Position numbers and translations under genes: made by a program. The notes under the pieces were generated by a model that saw only the letters and a program-made list of their open reading frames with translations, was not told the DNA's origin and did not search any database. From Platerodrilus igneus (lineage: Eukaryota; Arthropoda; Insecta; Coleoptera; Lycidae): a DNA stretch of 64,000 bases. The DNA lies in assembly GCA_036346225.1 (NCBI GenBank), contig JARFIW010001750.1, forward strand, positions 3,162,001 to 3,226,000, in the 5' to 3' direction. Positions 23,308 through 35,009 of the stretch are shown here, piece after piece (within the stretch, counting starts at the first letter, position 1; each line of letters begins with the position of its first letter).

Positions 23308-26300
23308 CTATGCTAGACCTAAGATAGCTAATTTGCTATCAGCTAACCCTCGATTTGCCGCCTCAATTGGGCAGTCAAAGAGCACGTGCTCTGTGCTTTC
23401 AGCGCCCTCACCGCATTCGCAGCGGTCGTTGTCAGTTAAACCGAATCTTTGTAAATACGCTTTTAGGGCGCTGTGTCCTGTTATCAGTTGCACCATTTTA
23501 TGATCGACTTTACCTCGATATTACCTCTAGCTTCTAAACTCGGTATAAATTTGTGGGTCAACCTGCCCGTGGCAGCGTTGTTCCACCTCTCTTCCCATTG
23601 TCTGATTGACATTTCGCGTAGCTTTCTTTTAATTAGAGACCTCGGTATCGACGAATGTGATATCCGAAAGTCGCTCGTCGCGGCCTTTTTAGCTAATTCA
23701 TCAGACCTATCGTTCCCTACGTTACCATCGTGCGACCTAACCCAACAGAACTTTAAACGTCGAACCTCGAGCGCCGTATGCGCTATCCTCCAGACGTTCG
23801 TCTGGAGGTTTGTCGAGGTGTTCAAGTTTGTCAAAGCTGTCAGCGTTGATTTGCTGTCGCTGATTATATAATATTCATCTCTGCCCGTGTGGTTTATGAC
23901 GTAATCGATTGCCTCTCGTATGGCTACCAATTCGCACTGGAAGATAGTGCTCCAGTTTGCGAGTTTGGTTTGATACCGAAACACCTCCCTTTCCTGCTTA
24001 AACATAACAAACGCCGCGCCTGCTTGCCCGTCATCCATACGTGAACCGTCTGCATAAATTCTGATACCCGTCGCGTCCCCATCGCCTTCGACAAACTCGA
24101 TTCCTCTAATATCGGCCGGGTGCCCTAACTTTGATACGACAATCTTTTTCTCTACCTCACTATTGCCAAGATGAATATCTTCGATAATTTCGCGTCCCTT
24201 CCCTGTATCTACTAACCTTCTATATCAAACCTCCCTAACGACATATTCGATAGGGAGAGTCCTACTGATAACCAGGACCGCCTGCGTGGAGGTGGTCCTG
24301 TACGCTCTCGTCGCCTTCACCGCGGTAATGCGTTGAACGCTTGTCAATTGACGCATCTCTCGGACTTTGCAAGTTTCCCCCCATACAGATTCGCTCCGGC
24401 ATAGACCGTCCTCAGCGATTCGCCCCTGAAATCCCCAGTTTATTTTCGCCGCCGCCATCATTTTGTTTGGTATTTCGCTGCCTTTGCTTTTAACGTACTG
24501 CACGTGAGCTTTCCAATTTAACTTATCGTCAATCTTTACCGCGAGGTATGTAATTGCTTCCTTAAACGGTTTTGTCTCTTTTCCCAGTTCTAGCCTAAGA
24601 GGTCGCTGTGCCGGTTTCTTTCCGAAATAGAGCGCCTCTGACTTCGCCGTGTTAAAGTTTAATTTTACCGCCTGCGACCATTCGTGTAGTTTATTAAGCG
24701 CCTCATTCGGTTTTGTGCGCATATCTATTAACAATCACGATCTGACAATTAAAAGTGTATCATCCGCAAACCCAACGATTGAGCATCCTGTAGCCAACTT
24801 GACCCTAAAGATGCTCTCATATAACAATTTCCAAAATGTGGGACCAGAGCATGACCCCTACGGACATCCCCTTTCCACCTCGCGCGCCAAAACTTCACCC
24901 GGAATTTCAACCTGTGCCAATCGCCCCGAGAAATAACTTTTGACCAAACACATTAAGTTTCGCGGACAACCCCTATTTTTCAACTCGCAAACAATCAATG
25001 GCCACCAGGCAGCATCAAATGCTCCTGATATGTCCAAAGCAACAACAACACACTACTCTTTAGCATCTCTCGCTTGCTTAATTTCCCCGACAACCAACTC
25101 TAATGCGTCGATAGTCGACTTTCCATCCATAAAACCGAACTGTCGGTTATTAAAACCGCCGCTGTTACGCACTAAGTGCTCAACTCGGGTAGTCATAACG
25201 TGATCCAAAACTTTCCCCAGCACCGGTAACAAGCTAATTTAACAATAGCTGCCCGGGTCTGACGCATCCGCCTTTTTGGGTTTAGGTATGAATTTCACGT
25301 TCTGGACTTTCCAGCAACGCGGAAAGACGCCCCTCTCTAGCCAAAGATTAAACAACCCGGCAAAGACACACGGGGCTAACAGGCACGCCTTCAGAGCTGC
25401 GTCTGAAGTGATTTCGTCATGCCCCGGTGCCTTCTTAGGGTTCATTCTCCTGACGACCTCGTGAACTAGGATTGCCTTATCGGCACCTGTTTCTTGCGCC
25501 TCTGTAGCTACCCGACGTACTAAATCGTACGACCCTTCATCCTCCTCGGGATTATCCGAAGGGAAGAATTTCTCTAATAAATATTCCGCTGTGGTTTTAA
25601 AACCTTCCATATATTCGCCATTTGTCTTTCTTATGTTACCAAACGCGATTTTCTGTTGTTTACCTCTTATTACGCGGTATACGGTTCCCCAAGGTTCTTT
25701 CTGTGAGTTTCTCGTGCAGAATTCTTTGAATTTATTTGTTCGCGTTTCTTCTATTAATATCTTATATTCGCGGTAACTTTGATTGTACTTTATTCTCCGT
25801 TGTTCTTTTGTATCTCCTGAGGCGCGTTGATAGCGGCGTCTTAGGTTACGCGTTTCTGCCCGCTTGGTGGTTAGTTCCCGGGTCCGCCAGGATACGCTGT
25901 CTTTAAATGTTTTCCTTCGCGGCATGGAGTACGACGACGCGTGTACTACTGCGTCGTTTAAATTTTTCACGAGTGTTTCTATTTTGTCTGCCTCTCGGCA
26001 ATTAAATAGCTCGTTTTCGAGCGCGGGGATACTTTTGCCAAATTATTGTTTAAACCGCTTCCAATTTGCTTTTTTTATTACAGAATACCGCGGAAATATA
26101 GTTAGCTGCTCGTTTGCGCTTATTTTGGTTTCAACGTCCCATGTTATTAATTTATGGTCAGAGAGCGTTTCCTTGTCCGACCATAATTTCCAATCACAAA
26201 TGATTTCTAACATCTCGTGCGAGGCGGCAGTAATATCAATAAAACTGCTGCCTCTATGCCCCTCAAACGTAGGTGAATCATTAATGTTTATCACACTAAG

Positions 26301-26850
26301 ATCCCATTCCGTTAAAAGATCAGCAACATGCGAACCGCCATCGTCTTCTATAGGGCTACCCCATAACGGTGACTTAGCATTAAAGTCTCTCCCAATTATT
26401 AGCTTTTTGTTCCTACCGATTTGGCGAAAACTGCCTTTGATGTGATTTATTAAGTCCTCGGTTTGAGGATTTTCCCGCCGGGAGTCGACTGGTGAAAGGT
26501 ACGCGCTTATCAGGTAGAACGTGTTTGTCCCTGTTTTTATTTCCACAGTGATAATAAACTCGTTGGACAAATTGTTTAATATTATCCCGACGCACTTCCC
26601 ATTATTTAGAATTATTCCGCTGCGTGGTCGTTCGTTATTTGCGTTTAAGATGATAAACCCCTGCCCCCACAAACCTGTTATTTTGTGGCTATACAGGTGC
26701 GGTTCCTGTATGAACCCGATGTCGATTTCATTTTCTTTTATTATTTTGACGAAATTATTGGTGGCCCCTTTGCCCTTGCTTAAATTAATCTCCTTCACCT
26801 CCTCCTCAAACCTAATCCCCCTGAAGCGGGGGTTTTGAACAATCAATCTC
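23308..26850 (-). pseudogene. LINE ORF2: endonuclease, RT, RNase H, Cys-His finger
   Basis: The endonuclease runs from about 26,790 to 26,045: KENEIDIGFIQEPHL, LIIGRDFNAKSPLWGS (Arg for the usual Gly) and a terminal LSDHKLITWDVE. The pre-RT and first RT blocks (25,970-25,240) include NPKKAPGHDEIT and VKFIPKPKK...DPGSY. After frame loss the catalytic GFADDTLLI reappears at about 24,748-24,775, followed by the thumb at 24,734-24,225. RNase H is at 24,038-23,484 (DGQAGAAF, CELVAIREAI, SDSKSTLTAL, WVRSHDGNVGNDRSDELAK). A C-terminal CECGEGAESTEHVLFDCP finger is at 23,496-23,308. At least four frame breaks or stops make it dead. Confidence 0.9.
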
Positions 26851-27578
26851 TGCCGGAGCTCTTCTTGCTTCATCTCCCTCTCTATCCCAGGGAGCACGAT
26901 GCGCGGCCTTCTCTTCTCGATGACAAGCCACACCCACCGTCGACTGCAAACGCCTGGCGTCCTCCTTACCAGCACACTTGACAACAACGCCACCCCTACG
27001 CGTCCGATGTGCTCCGACAACAACGAAACCATTCTTGGCCGGGTCAACCTTCCTCTTCTACGTCACCATGACGTCGTCCTTCACCCCTGGGTTGGCGTCG
27101 ACACAAACTGCGACCGTCGACGCTGCCTTCGTAACCACTGCTCCAACATAGGACATCACACCTCTTGGTCCCCCTGCCTTACCACGACCTGCTCAGTGCG
27201 CGCCGCTGCCACTGCTACCTCCGCCACAGCCTCCTTCGCCTCACCACGCACCATCCTGAAAACTCTAACCATCTCTAATAGCTGATTCGCAACGTCTCGG
27301 AACTCGTCCGCGGCGTTGCAAATCACCCTCTTGTCGTCTACGGTGATGGTCGCCGAAGTGGCAGAGACCCGCTTATGTATAAAGTCGTGCGCCCTCCTCG
27401 CACGGAACATCAAGAGATCCAGCTTGTCTAGGTCGCTAGCAGCAACGCTTCCGTTGCTGCCAGTCGACCCACGACGCTGTCCTCTCGACGTTGCGGGTGA
27501 CTCAGGCTTGGCTCCACACACAAGGGGCGCCGAACCCTCCGACTCTACCACCACAGACCCAGGCTCCCTCTGCGACAC
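26850..27578 (-). pseudogene. LINE ORF1, gag-like
   Basis: An open frame from 27,578 to 27,156 has a Ser/Gly-rich start and an Ala/Glu-rich helix. In other frames there follow pieces such as GGVVVKCAGKEDARRL and RRPRIVLPGIEREMKQEEL, which resemble the gag-type RNA-binding part of R1/jockey-like ORF1 proteins. A frame change now fuses the end of ORF1 to the endonuclease frame (27,047-26,043). Confidence 0.6.
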
Positions 27579-27880
27579 GACTACCTACCCGTTGGGTTGC
27601 GACCCCGACTTCTCTTTCCTAACCACTTCTCTGCGACCTTATCGACCGCCTCGGCATCAGCCTCCGACTGCTCAATCCTGACTGACTCCGACCTACCACC
27701 CCTCTTCTTCTTCGGCAACGGCTCCTCATCTCGATGGACAACCATGCTGAAAAATCAGATAACAAAAACCACAAAGACAAACAAAACCCAAATCAAAATG
27801 CCCTGACGACGCTAAATAAACTTGAAGCTAAGATGTACAGCTAAACGGCAAAACAACAACAAGTACAGAACAAAAACGCT

Positions 27881-27940
27881 GCTAGTAGACCATTATTGGG
27901 AATACCACCACCACATTTCCACCAGCATCCACATTTCCAC
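27881..27940 (-). repeat. extra 60-bp copy of inverted-repeat element sequence
   Basis: Sequence from GCTGCTAGTAGACCATTATTG to CACATTTCCAC repeats almost exactly at about 28,180-28,240 inside the left arm. It abuts the outer arm end and the 5' end of the LINE, and has no counterpart outside the right arm. Confidence 0.8.
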
Positions 27941-28063
27941 ATTAGCTGGTTTGAATTTTAAATAAATATTTTAAATAAATAAATAGTTTTATTATAGTAG
28001 ATTTTTAATTGCCTATATTAATTGGGCTTGCTATCTTATTTTGTCCTCGTTGTAATTTTGACA

Positions 28064-28345
28064 TTAGTGTTTATTTATTTCGAATAAATTTAAAATTTCA
28101 TTTGGTGGTTTTTTAAATTTGAATAAATAAATACAGAGAAGTTTAAGGGTCATTTGAGATCTAGGTTTTTCATTGGAGCAGCAGTAGGCCATTATTGGGA
28201 ATACCACCACCACATTTCCACCAGCATCCACATTTCCACACACATCTGGACCAAATTTACATGTAAATTCCCATAAGGAGCAAATGTGGAGATGAAATTT
28301 AGATGAATCTCCTCCTGGCTCCTCCTTGCTCGGACACCCCCACAA
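28064..28345 (-). other. 93-codon open frame conserved in both arms, coding doubtful
   Basis: The open frame is kept in the right arm at 41,664-41,945 with two residue differences. However, it runs through a TGGAAATGTGG-type repeat and AT-rich tail, and resembles no known protein. With arms this similar, conservation says little about selection. Confidence 0.25.
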
Positions 28346-28431
28346 CCATTTTGATTACATTACACCCGCATTCTTTCCACCCGCGAGATAAATCTTTCTC
28401 CACATTTCCACCCACGAGATAAAGCTATCTT

Positions 28432-29300
28432 GTTTGGTATCAATTAATATTAGAATTTTCTCAGCTACCCGAATATCTAGGATTTTTTTAGATAGCATCA
28501 TCCCCAAGGGAGCTACCCCAATTTTAAGATTTCTTGCCTGTAGCGACTTTTGAGCGTTCTTATAAATTTTTTTATACATGCGATACATTAAATTAGCTTA
28601 GAATTGTATGCACATCCCAAATCTGTAAACAGATTTGAAATCGAACCACGCCCTGCAAAGTTATACCCCTTTAAAGTCCTGATCTTCTAATTTTGCTATT
28701 TGCTCTATAAGCAAACCTAACAAATAGTTTTCTTTGTCTAGCCATTGCATCTTTCGAGATAAACCTATCTTGTTTGGTATCAATTAATATTAGAATTTTC
28801 TCAGCTACCCGAATCTCTAGGAATTTTTTAGATTGCACCATCCCCAAGGGAGCTACCCTAATTTTAAGATTTCTTACCTGTAGCGACTTTTGAGCGTTCT
28901 TATAAATTTTTTTATACATGCAATACATTAAATTAGTCTACAATTTTACGCACAACCCGAATCTGCAAACAGATTTGAAATCGGACCACGCCCTGCAAAG
29001 TTACACATACCCTCTGCGAGATAAATCTTTCTCCACATTTCCACCCACGAGATAAACCTACCTTGTTTGGTATCAATCAATATTAGAATTTTCTAAGCTA
29101 CCCAAATCTCTTTAAATTTTCACATAGCACCACCCCCAGAGAGCTACCCCATTTTAAGATTTATTACCTGTAGCGACTTTTGAGCGTTCTTATAAATTTT
29201 TATACATGTAGCACATCTTGTTAGTCTAGAATTTTATGCACAATCCGAATCTCTAAATAGATTTAAAATCGAACGACCCTTACCATTTTACACACACCTT
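28432..29300 (-). repeat. three tandem repeats of about 250-bp core, left arm
   Basis: Cores begin near 28,432, 28,756 and 29,051, spaced 324 and 295 bp. Each has TTGTTTGGTATCAAT, a GGGAGCTACCC block, TTTTGAGCGTTCTTATAAAT and CAAATCTGTAAACAGATTTG, itself nearly palindromic. A fourth, internally deleted unit is at about 32,172-32,285. Two units contain an open frame on the minus strand (28,588-28,355; 28,928-28,671) starting MYxMYKKIYKNAQKSL; the third is broken. They could be old coding repeats or noncoding iterons. Confidence 0.8.
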
Positions 29301-29458
29301 TAAATTATAAATTTCCTGCGGCTCATACATAAAAGAAAATCTAAAACAATTCTTAAAACTTTTTTATTACAGACAATTTTTACTAATACAGTTTAAATAT
29401 TGTAAAACCATATTTCTAAATACATATTTACAATTTTTTATTTTTAACCTAGAACTTC

Positions 29459-30241
29459 TCACATCGGCTTATACTTATTAATACTTATTTCTAAATAGAA
29501 CACCTTTTCCAAAGACCAACCGGACCCGCATGTTTCAAATTCCTTTGATTTTGTTCTTATGGTTTCGCTTAAGACCTCGTACATATTTTCCAGATTACTA
29601 GAAGACGTTATAACCACATTTTTTGTGTTAAAGGATTTCACATCGGTAGTCTCTTCCCCCATTTTGGTGTAAACGCCGTAGAGTTCGCAATAGACTTTTA
29701 CTGCTGTATGTTGTATTCTTTTTTCATTTATTAATCGAATAAATCGCTCTTTCTGCTTCCAAAGAAACTCGGGCACCCCATCGTCGACACTGGCGTTCTT
29801 TATGCGATAGCTAGCCATACGGTTGTTAAACGCTGTACTAACCATTTCTACACCATCGTCGCTAGTAGCGGTAACTGATGCATTTTTATGTCTGTTGCTT
29901 CTCAAGTGTGCGGCATACGTAGTCTTTTCCATTTCGAAATCGCATACTTTACACATAATTCGTGGTTGTTTCGTACAAGGCTCTTTAACAGCTGGTGGAG
30001 CTGAACGTTTACGGCTTAATGACATACCGTACTGTTTTTCCTTGTGTCGCTGTAAGTTGCCCATTCTCGTAAAAGCGATACCGCAAGACCCACAGTTTAA
30101 GTACTTTGCTGCGGACGGATGTATAAGCTTAACCGTAGACGATGTTACACCCCGACATTTGTTCTGGTGCCGTATGAGAGCATTTTTCCAGGTATAGGAA
30201 GCACCGCAAGAGTTGCACTCAAAAACGTTTGCAGATACCAT
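29459..30241 (-). CDS. C2H2 zinc-finger protein, left-arm copy
   Basis: 260 codons from the ATG at 30,241, which has a good AAAATGG context. The open frame extends eight codons upstream without an ATG. Two classic fingers start the protein (CNSCGASYTWKNALIRHQNKC and CGSCGIAFTRMGNLQRHKEK); a third, C-x2-C...H-x5-H type, is near residues 90-115 (CKVCDFEM...HLRSNRH). The C-terminus ends SGWSLEKVFYLEISINKY, a motif I know from N-terminal parts of PolB-type proteins in arthropod Polinton-like elements, but it stops just there. So this may be a truncated polymerase N-terminus or a stand-alone DNA-binding protein. It differs from the right copy at about four residues. Confidence 0.75.
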   Translation of the reverse strand: MVSANVFECNSCGASYTWKNALIRHQNKCRGVTSSTVKLIHPSAAKYLNCGSCGIAFTRMGNLQRHKEKQYGMSLSRKRSAPPAVKEPCTKQPRIMCKVCDFEMEKTTYAAHLRSNRHKNASVTATSDDGVEMVSTAFNNRMASYRIKNASVDDGVPEFLWKQKERFIRLINEKRIQHTAVKVYCELYGVYTKMGEETTDVKSFNTKNVVITSSSNLENMYEVLSETIRTKSKEFETCGSGWSLEKVFYLEISINKYKPM

Positions 30242-30599
30242 TTTAGTACAAAACAAAATCCACACTATAGCACTTTGGTTAAACTTGTAAGCGAACTATA
30301 GAATGCAAACCGAAGGTTTCCGAAGACACCCGAACGAAGTTGAGGATTCAGCGGGGAACTAAATGACGTCATAATCCTTGCAGCTCGTCCAATACATTTA
30401 GCGCCAATGCATGCACCTGGTTCGCATCGTCGATGGTGCGAATACCGTTAGTAGAAACATCGGAAACGTCTTCCATGTTATACGGATCGCGTGCATATTA
30501 AAAATCCAAAAAGGTGATAGCACACGCACACAAATTGTGTGCAAGTCGTGCTGTAGAAGATGCAGTGCTGCTATAACCAAAAACTTAATAAAAACACTT

Positions 30600-31975
30600 T
30601 AAACCATTACTAAGGAAATACCAACTTGTTGTCTACAGGATACTTACTAATAAAGCAATTTAATTTTAAATAACTTCTACGTCACACTTTAGGAAATGGT
30701 GGGCTTGAATATTTTCTAAATGAATCACCGAGCGAAAGTATATGCTTAGCAGTATTTAAATTACCCATTAATTTCCCATTTTTACGACCATGGTTAATTA
30801 TAGATTAAAATTTAATTTGTGCACGTTTGAGCTTCTCGTAAACTAACATATTTTATAGCAACAATGCGCTGTATAATACATGCATACCCCTTCGCCGCGC
30901 TACTGCTATTCTTGTAATTGCTAGAAAAAGTCACTCTCCTTTTTACTGTTAGGACCGGGCAAAGCATAATTTTTTTATACTTTCTATAGCACATCGCGCA
31001 CTTTTCCGTCTGATAATTTTGCTTCTGTAGGCTTTTACACTTTCGCATAGCGGTCGACCGCACGTAATGATTTCTAGAACCGGTAAGTACTTGATATCGT
31101 CCAAATAGAGAATTAGATGCTCGATGTCTGTCAACTTCCAATTCCCTCGTAAAAGGTAGCAAAAGCTCGGTCAATCATCCATTATACTTCGACCCGCTCC
31201 TGTTCTGATAATTTACAAACCTTTTTTCAAAACGACAATGGGCCGAGAATTTTTAAACCTCCGAGGGATCTTTAAGTCGTGATCAATTACACATCCGAGC
31301 TACGCGTAAACTAACATATTTTGCAGCAACTGTATAATACATGCATACCCCTTCTCTGCGCTACTGCTATTCTTGTAGTTGCTTGAAAAAGTCAGTCGCC
31401 CTTTTTACGGGTAGGGCCGCTAAAAAGCACCATTCCATACTTTCTTTATAAGTGTAGCACATCGCACACTTTTTGTCGGATAATTAAATTTTTGTTTATG
31501 TAGGCCTTTACACTTTCGCTTATTTAAACATCTAATACAATTGATTAACCACTTTCGATTATTCTAACGGAGACCACCATACATCCCGCCGCACCGTTCT
31601 TTTTGAATCCAACGATCCTATGGGCTTCCACGCACTAACACCTGACGTATCTTTCCTACTATTTGTTAAACAAAAACTACCGGTATTGCCATTGTGGACG
31701 TAAACAGATGTTTGTGGATGTGTACGAGAGTATGTTATACATTAACCAGTCTAAGCTATTTTATTTAGTCTACGAAAACTACTATTTTTCTAAACCATAA
31801 TTAATAATCGTCTTTATAGGTTCCACATTTCTACCGTTACCCAATGACTGGTGCTACGTACATGGAAACTTTAATTTCTTATTGGAGAATTCTTATTCTC
31901 CTACGTACTGCTGCGTAGTTGCATGTCCATTCCTTTTGAGGTATATGCTCGTTATAGGTTGTAAGACCCTCGGTT
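30600..31975. other. left-arm region with internal direct repeats, no clear gene
   Basis: Open stretches such as 31,174-30,812 (120 codons) are conserved in the right arm (38,782-39,144, one residue different) and contain KCKSLQKQNYQTEKCAMC, but no family is recognised. A second, diverged copy of the same stretch lies at about 31,300-31,520, in broken frames. Confidence 0.4.
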
Positions 31976-31979
31976 TTAC

Positions 31980-32175
31980 TTAACTACAATTCGTGAGACC
32001 CCTTTAATCTTTTTAATCGTATCTTTCTCGCCTACAATACAGTAGGACTTAACATTACTACCAACAAATTCTAATACTGGATCCCCATTAAATACGTCTT
32101 TAATTTTCCTACAACTTTTTGTTGACAAGTGTTATATTGTATTTATTATACGCATGGTAGTCACTCTTTTAAGAT
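31980..32175 (-). pseudogene. family B DNA polymerase C-terminal fragment, left arm
   Basis: About 64 codons end at the stop at 31,980. The stretch KKVVGKIKDVFNGDPVLEFV then GSNVKSYCIV and KKIKGVSRIVVK resembles the end of protein-primed-type family B polymerases of Polinton-like elements, where the usual pattern is KKVLGKFKDE..G..I.EFVGLR.K.Y...KKAKGVKK.VVK. The catalytic YxDTD motif is not present; sequence before it is out of frame. This is similarity judged by eye from family knowledge. Confidence 0.6.
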
Positions 32176-32743
32176 AAATATATTTTGCTAGGTATCAACT
32201 AATATTAAATTTTTCTAGGGGTCCCAAATCTGTAAATAGATTTTAAATAGGACCGCCCCATACAAAGTTATGCCTTTTAAAGACCCAAATCACTGATTTT
32301 GCCCATCTTTATTTAACTCCATTTTAAAACCCTTTTTCGCTAACCAAGACATATGCCTTAACCAACCGTTTCCCTAGAAATCTAAAACCGCAGTGTCCCG
32401 CGAATACCACGTGGGGATAACACGTATACTCTGTCAACCAGGATAGAAGCCGGAAGGATTTGGAAGGTGGGAGAAGAACTTAAAATTATGGAATCTTAAA
32501 ACTAATATATACAAATATAAACAACTATCTTATATCTTTACGCCCCCCATGCGTAGATTTTTGTACTATTAGGAATGATGTACCTTTTGTCATTCCCTCG
32601 ATAAACTAATTTTATTAATAAGCCGCGTATGCAAATCGTATTCTTTTACTCCGGATACATACGCAGACAAGTACTCGATACCATCCAAATAAAGAATTGG
32701 ATGCTTGGTGACTGTTAACACCCGCTTCCCTCGTGTACGCCCA

Positions 32744-32860
32744 GACACATCCCAGCCCATGAGCACCCCTGCGCATGCACACCCCTGCCCATGCGCACCC
32801 CTGCGCGTACGCACCCCTGCCCATGCTCGCTGCCCATGCGCACCCCTCTCTGTGCGAGTG
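32744..32860 (-). repeat. GC-rich minisatellite, left arm
   Basis: About six to seven copies of a 16-bp unit like GCACCCCTGCCCATGC. It is strikingly GC-rich against an AT-rich arm. The mirrored copy is at about 35,638-35,755. Long open frames across it are probably a by-product of the repeat. Confidence 0.85.
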
Positions 32861-33008
32861 CTATTTCGGGGTAACGTCACAGCCTTTTATAAATAAAGAA
32901 CAATGTTATATACTATTATAAAATGTTTATTCTGACATTATACATAACAAAATTTAAAAATATTTAATGCCAAGCATGGAGTCATTTAAACTTAATTTTA
33001 ATACAAAG

Positions 33009-34910
33009 TTATACACTGAAGACAGTCCTTTCTTTATGTTTGTTTGTAGTGGTTTTTATTTTATCTAATTTTATTCGCAGCTTAAAATTTAAATCGACAC
33101 CCAAGTCCTCTATCTCCTTTTCTAACCAATAGTTTGATACATAAAGACCGTCTAGGTTTTCGAATTGTAAAATGTACCGAAGTTTGCCTCTATATTTAAA
33201 GTCTTTGATTCCGCCGACAACCAGATCCATTCCTTCGTGTAATTCTTGCAGCTTGTGACAATCTTTTAACCGCAGCTTTCCCACTATATCCTGCATACGT
33301 ATCTTGTTAGCTTGATCGACTTCTTCTTGTCGGTATTGGAGGAAATCCATTTTCTCCCACACGCCGTTGTGTAGTTGCATATCCACCATTTTTGGGAATA
33401 TATGGTTGTTATAGGTTGTAAGACCCTCGATTTTAAATGATCCGAAAGGTTCTTTACTAGGCAAATATACAATGTTTAGCGGAACCCCTTTGCGTGTGGT
33501 GTACGCCAAGGTTACGAAACCCGCATTCCTTAGTTCGTCTTTGTTATCTGCCATTTTGATAAATACGTTTTTAGAATAACCTTTTAAAAAGTATACGGAT
33601 TTAGTACCATCCTTTTCTGCAAGAACACCTACATAACTAAAAGAGTCTTCTTACTAACCGCAAATGCATACAGCTTGTACAACCCGGATGTATCTAAGTC
33701 AGTCCATCGACACATAAAATAATCTTTTAATTCTTCCTCATTTTCTCTAATAAGATGTTCTTTGTCTAACACATCTTTGTATTGTTCACGTATTGTCGCA
33801 GTGTTTTCCATGTAGTCCAATTTTCGCCTTTTGCATCCATTTCCTCTCTAATTCCAGCTGTCTTTTCCTTCCACTTACAGCGTATGGCATGCATAATGGG
33901 ACAATTTCCTTTAGCGTAAACGGATAGAGTTTACTACCAATATTTGCGCGTTGTCGTACAACCTCTGGGCGAATGTTAGGTGTATTTATCAATCCCAATT
34001 CCGAAATGACTATTTCTTTTGGAATTGTAGAATATGGTGTTGCAGATTGTGTAAAATATGTACTACCTGCTTTAATGTAGCACTTGTGTAAGATTTTTAT
34101 TTTATCTTGGCTGTCTTCCTCCTCTACTATCTCCAAATAATTTACGGGTAAATAGTTAAAACTAAAAGCCGAAAGCACATACTTTATCAATGTTTCCCTT
34201 TCTTTTGGTGTTTCGGACAACTTAATTTGCAAGCCCGTCAATTTCTTTGTATTACCATTACCCCAATACACGTACTGTAGCAGGTTATTATACACTAAAC
34301 AGCAGCTATTTTGTAGCTTGTCCGATAGCTTACTCCACATTTTGGCAAGTGGTACCGAGTACATTGGCGCCTTTAGAAAGTATAACTTACTATCTTCCAA
34401 TAACGTTAAACAGTCTTTTAAGGGATTATACACCCGTTCCGCACTGACATAGCTTCCAATTGCACAATTGTATATTGTCGCTTCCAATCGCGTAATACCA
34501 TGTTCTTTAGCCAAAGTAGACGCAAATGCTTCCCTTAAACGTACATCTGGACAACGTAAAAAATCTAGTATATGATTGCCAAGTTGTTTATTAACACCAG
34601 GACTTGTTATCTGACACACAAATTTGTTGTATATCTTAATTCTTGCATTGGTTGTTAGCCATGTTAAACAATCAATTCCTACAGTTTTATCGTTGTCAAC
34701 TATAATATTACACTTTTCTTCGTATTCGCCCTTATAGCAAAAGTTATGGTTTGTAGTTAAATAATTACACATCTCCATTTTGCTAAATATACCCGCAAAA
34801 TCTTGGGTTACATCCATGTCAAAAAGATAGAAATAATCTTGTTCGACTTCGTCTAATATATCTGGTAGTTCCTCCAATAAAGTTTCCAACTTAACATCTG
34901 CTAGTTCCAC
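33009..34910 (-). pseudogene. central gene, about 630 codons, two frameshifts
   Basis: Three overlapping frames read leftward as one gene: 34,910-33,786 (374 codons), then 33,820-33,629, then a frame covering about 33,650-33,009. The switches fall near 33,825 and 33,650. The first part has FYLFDMDVTQDFAGIF, then about 80 residues later ARIKIYNKF and GITRLEATIYN. This order (D-x-D..DF, K-Y.K, R-x-E) weakly recalls Rep_trans/relaxase-type replication initiators; no HUH motif is visible. The frame stays open upstream to about 35,003 without an ATG, so the true start is unknown; 34,910 is a GTG. The right arm keeps only its last 148 codons. Function is not established. Confidence 0.6.
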
Positions 34911-35009
34911 TTTGTATGGAACACATATAGGATTTTGGAATTTTTTATTAATGCATTCGAGGTGTGGACCTAATTGTGGACCTAGGTTAGATAAAAGGAA
35001 AAATTAATA

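Larger units (their letters stand above)
23040..27880 (-). mobile_element. R1/I-group LINE with RNase H, decayed
   Basis: The minus strand carries, in order, a gag-like ORF1, an endonuclease, a reverse transcriptase, an RNase H and a C-terminal Cys-His finger, followed at about 23,040-23,100 by T-rich sequence that is an A-rich tail on the coding strand. This is the layout of LINEs in the R1/LOA/I group. The 5' end lies near 27,880, directly beside a 60-bp piece of the giant inverted-repeat element. I could not find a target duplication. Confidence 0.8.
27941..33452 (-). repeat. left arm of giant inverted repeat
   Basis: This is the reverse complement of the right arm after removing the right arm's mariner. 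The outer end is exact to base 27,941, pairing with 42,068; the inner end falls inside the central gene at 33,452. The arm contains internal direct repeats: about 30,830-31,050 with about 31,300-31,520, about 31,085-31,150 with about 32,665-32,740, and a diverged echo of the central gene's 3' part at about 31,915-31,980. Confidence 0.9.

Noticed and set aside
27316..27681. Plus-strand frame of 121 codons
   Set aside because: It is opposite the gag-like ORF1 of the minus-strand LINE, whose GC-rich codons leave the other strand open.
32590..32880. 96-codon gene conserved in both arms (also 35,618-35,908)
   Set aside because: Most of it crosses the 16-bp minisatellite, which is open in more than one frame; conservation follows from recent duplication of the arms.
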